Below are positions 41,612-42,601 of a DNA stretch of 42,601 bases, piece after piece. This stretch comes from an uncultured Lachnospiraceae bacterium (GTDB lineage: Bacteria; Bacillota; Clostridia; Lachnospirales; Lachnospiraceae). Under the pieces are notes generated by a model that ran no database searches, was not told the origin of the DNA, and saw only the letters and a list, made by a program, of their open reading frames with translations. The position numbers were made by a program, and so were the translations under genes. Location of the stretch: contig CAMNSD010000036.1 of assembly GCA_946554445.1 (NCBI GenBank), positions 1 to 42,601 on the forward strand, given 5' to 3'. Every line of letters starts with the position of its first letter. Positions within the stretch are counted from its first letter, which is position 1.

Positions 41612-42322
41612 TTATACTTGTAAATCTAATGAGCTTCCTGAAACAGATGACCTTTTCACAAGTTTGTTACCACTTTTGGCAAGCTGACTTTCTATACTTT
41701 CTCTTGTAATGCCATCCAATGCGCCGGACGGAATCGGCTTTCCAAACTCCCACTTAGGATCAGCTTCCCGTACCGCCGCATAAAATGTGTTTCTGTATGC
41801 CCGTTCATACTGCTCCATAGTATATCCCGCTGCTAATCGGTCATTTTTCTCCGTCTTTCTGTACAGATTGTCATATACATCCCTGCGCTTTGTTGTATCG
41901 CCATTGTGAACACCGTTTTCCTGTAAAAACTCTTTTTTCGTCAACTCAAACATTTCGTCTTTGCTGTTTTCCGAAATGGAAATGATACGTTTCTGACGAC
42001 TTGCATTTTCATCCGTCAATACAAGTCCGGCAAGCCCGTTTCTGGGGTTGATAAAATCTCCGTCCTTATCGTAACATTTCATGGAATTTTTAATGCACTG
42101 AATATTTGTGTACATTGCACCATTTCCTGCCTGCATCATTTCTTTTATTGCCGCCTTATATTGCTTGCTGTTCGTATCAATGCCCGCCGCCTTTAACTGT
42201 GACTGTATAGAACTGCTGTTTAACTGCGACAACTGAAAGCTACCTATAATACTTGTACCTTTTGTGCCTTTTGTTCCAAACATACTTTCAAATAAAAAAC
42301 TGTAATCTGTAATTTTTGACAT
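41612..42322 (-). CDS. DUF3879-like protein
   Basis: About 236 residues from ATG 42322 with AAGGAGG upstream. The N-terminus MSKITDYSFLFESMFGTKGT, then SQLKAAGIDTNSKQYKAAIK and a short Gly-rich turn, resemble the DUF3879 family of Clostridia as I remember it. There is no signal peptide or membrane segment. A Lys/Asp-rich middle (CYDKDGDFINPRNGLAGLVL) and a C-terminal YTMEQYERAYRNTFYAAVRE follow. The function is unknown. Its upstream region shares a distinctive repeat element with that of the degenerate response regulator. Confidence 0.6.
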   Translation of the reverse strand: MSKITDYSFLFESMFGTKGTKGTSIIGSFQLSQLNSSSIQSQLKAAGIDTNSKQYKAAIKEMMQAGNGAMYTNIQCIKNSMKCYDKDGDFINPRNGLAGLVLTDENASRQKRIISISENSKDEMFELTKKEFLQENGVHNGDTTKRRDVYDNLYRKTEKNDRLAAGYTMEQYERAYRNTFYAAVREADPKWEFGKPIPSGALDGITRESIESQLAKSGNKLVKRSSVSGSSLDLQV

Positions 42323-42437
42323 AACTTTGTCCTCCTTGATCCTGTTCTTAAAATCCGTTTTCACTTCTACGCATATACTGCACTATTACTTTTATTATCG
42401 GAAATCTGTATTAAAATCCTATACATTTATCCCGAGA

Positions 42438-42469
42438 TACAGATTTTTTCCCCGAAGTACAGATTTTTT
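42438..42469 (-). promoter_or_regulatory. 20-bp-period direct repeat upstream of the DUF3879-like gene
   Basis: TACAGATTTTTT occurs at 42438-42449 and 42458-42469. The first copy plus the next TACAG, and the preceding TCCCGA, match the element at 24222-24253, and both lie 116 bp from their start codons. A two-turn spacing suggests a dimeric regulator on one face of the helix. The rest of 42323-42533 is AT-rich and gene-free. Confidence 0.55.
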
Positions 42470-42533
42470 ATGTTTTTTCTCCAAATCTGCTCTATATTAT
42501 CCTAAAGTACCCTTATGGTTTGCGCCATCCCGC

Positions 42534-42599
42534 CTACCGGTTCAGGATCACATCACTGTAAAATTTCCCGCCATCATTTTTATAGAGGACGCTGCCCCC
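42534..42599 (-). CDS. C-terminal end of a gene running off the right edge
   Basis: The last 21 codons of a minus-strand frame are visible (GGSVLYKNDGGKFYSDVILN, then R and TAG at 42534). The composition looks protein-like and the other two minus-strand frames are closed by stops, but the fragment is too short to name. Confidence 0.4.
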   Translation of the reverse strand, partial: GGSVLYKNDGGKFYSDVILNR

Positions 42600-42601
42600 G
42601 T

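Overview
The window looks like a low-to-mid GC Firmicutes (Clostridia) chromosome, most likely Lachnospiraceae. This rests on strong AGGAGG-type ribosome binding sites, dense minus-strand operons, a PocR/AraC regulator beside a sugar operon, tandem large serine recombinases, PadR/MATE and DUF3879-like genes. The species cannot be read from the sequence. No rRNA, tRNA or CRISPR array was seen.

Layout. (1) 0.1-5.3 kb: a sugar catabolic operon on the minus strand (L-fucose/L-arabinose isomerase-like protein, FGGY kinase, DUF4432 epimerase-like protein) ends in a clear terminator and is transcribed divergently from a PocR-AraC activator. (2) 5.3-10.3 kb: housekeeping or accessory minus-strand genes (uracil-DNA glycosylase, a beta-propeller/DUF3298 lipoprotein, a small membrane protein, a CocE/NonD hydrolase). 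(3) 10.3-16.2 kb: an AT-rich island with a wrecked DUF1016 nuclease gene, an intact 952-residue DUF4062/TIR-like protein (candidate defence gene), and decayed AlbA_2-type ATP-binding and integrase-like genes. Two diverged ~255-bp direct repeats, each with a conserved hairpin, flank the core of this island. (4) 16.0-24.1 kb: a mobile-element module with three tandem large serine recombinases, a small recombinase-like ORF, a DUF6870-like protein, a GC-rich gene-free stretch, a sigma-like regulator and a response regulator with a degenerate receiver. (5) 24.4-26.9 kb: a MATE exporter and divergent PadR regulator sharing a symmetric promoter/operator, bracketed by a partial duplication of the response-regulator gene and its upstream DNA. 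(6) 27-39.5 kb: a ten-gene minus-strand cluster (response regulator, histidine kinase, anchored protein, ABC ATPase, lipoprotein, two ABC-2 permeases, C39-like peptidase, two unknowns). Its ATPase gene is split by a 3445-bp transposon (zinc-ribbon protein, DDE transposase, AAA ATPase) with TG...CA inverted ends and a 6-bp target duplication. (7) 39.6-42.6 kb: an Ig-like-domain lipoprotein and two soluble unknown proteins, one DUF3879-like.

How it fits together. The sugar operon probably isomerises and phosphorylates a pentose or deoxyhexose under PocR-AraC control. The 27-39.5 kb cluster looks like a membrane stress or peptide-response system in which a two-component pair controls a transporter and a surface cysteine peptidase; the transposon has probably disabled transport. 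A shared cis element lies 116 bp upstream of both the degenerate response regulator and the DUF3879-like gene, which suggests a regulatory link between distant parts of the island.
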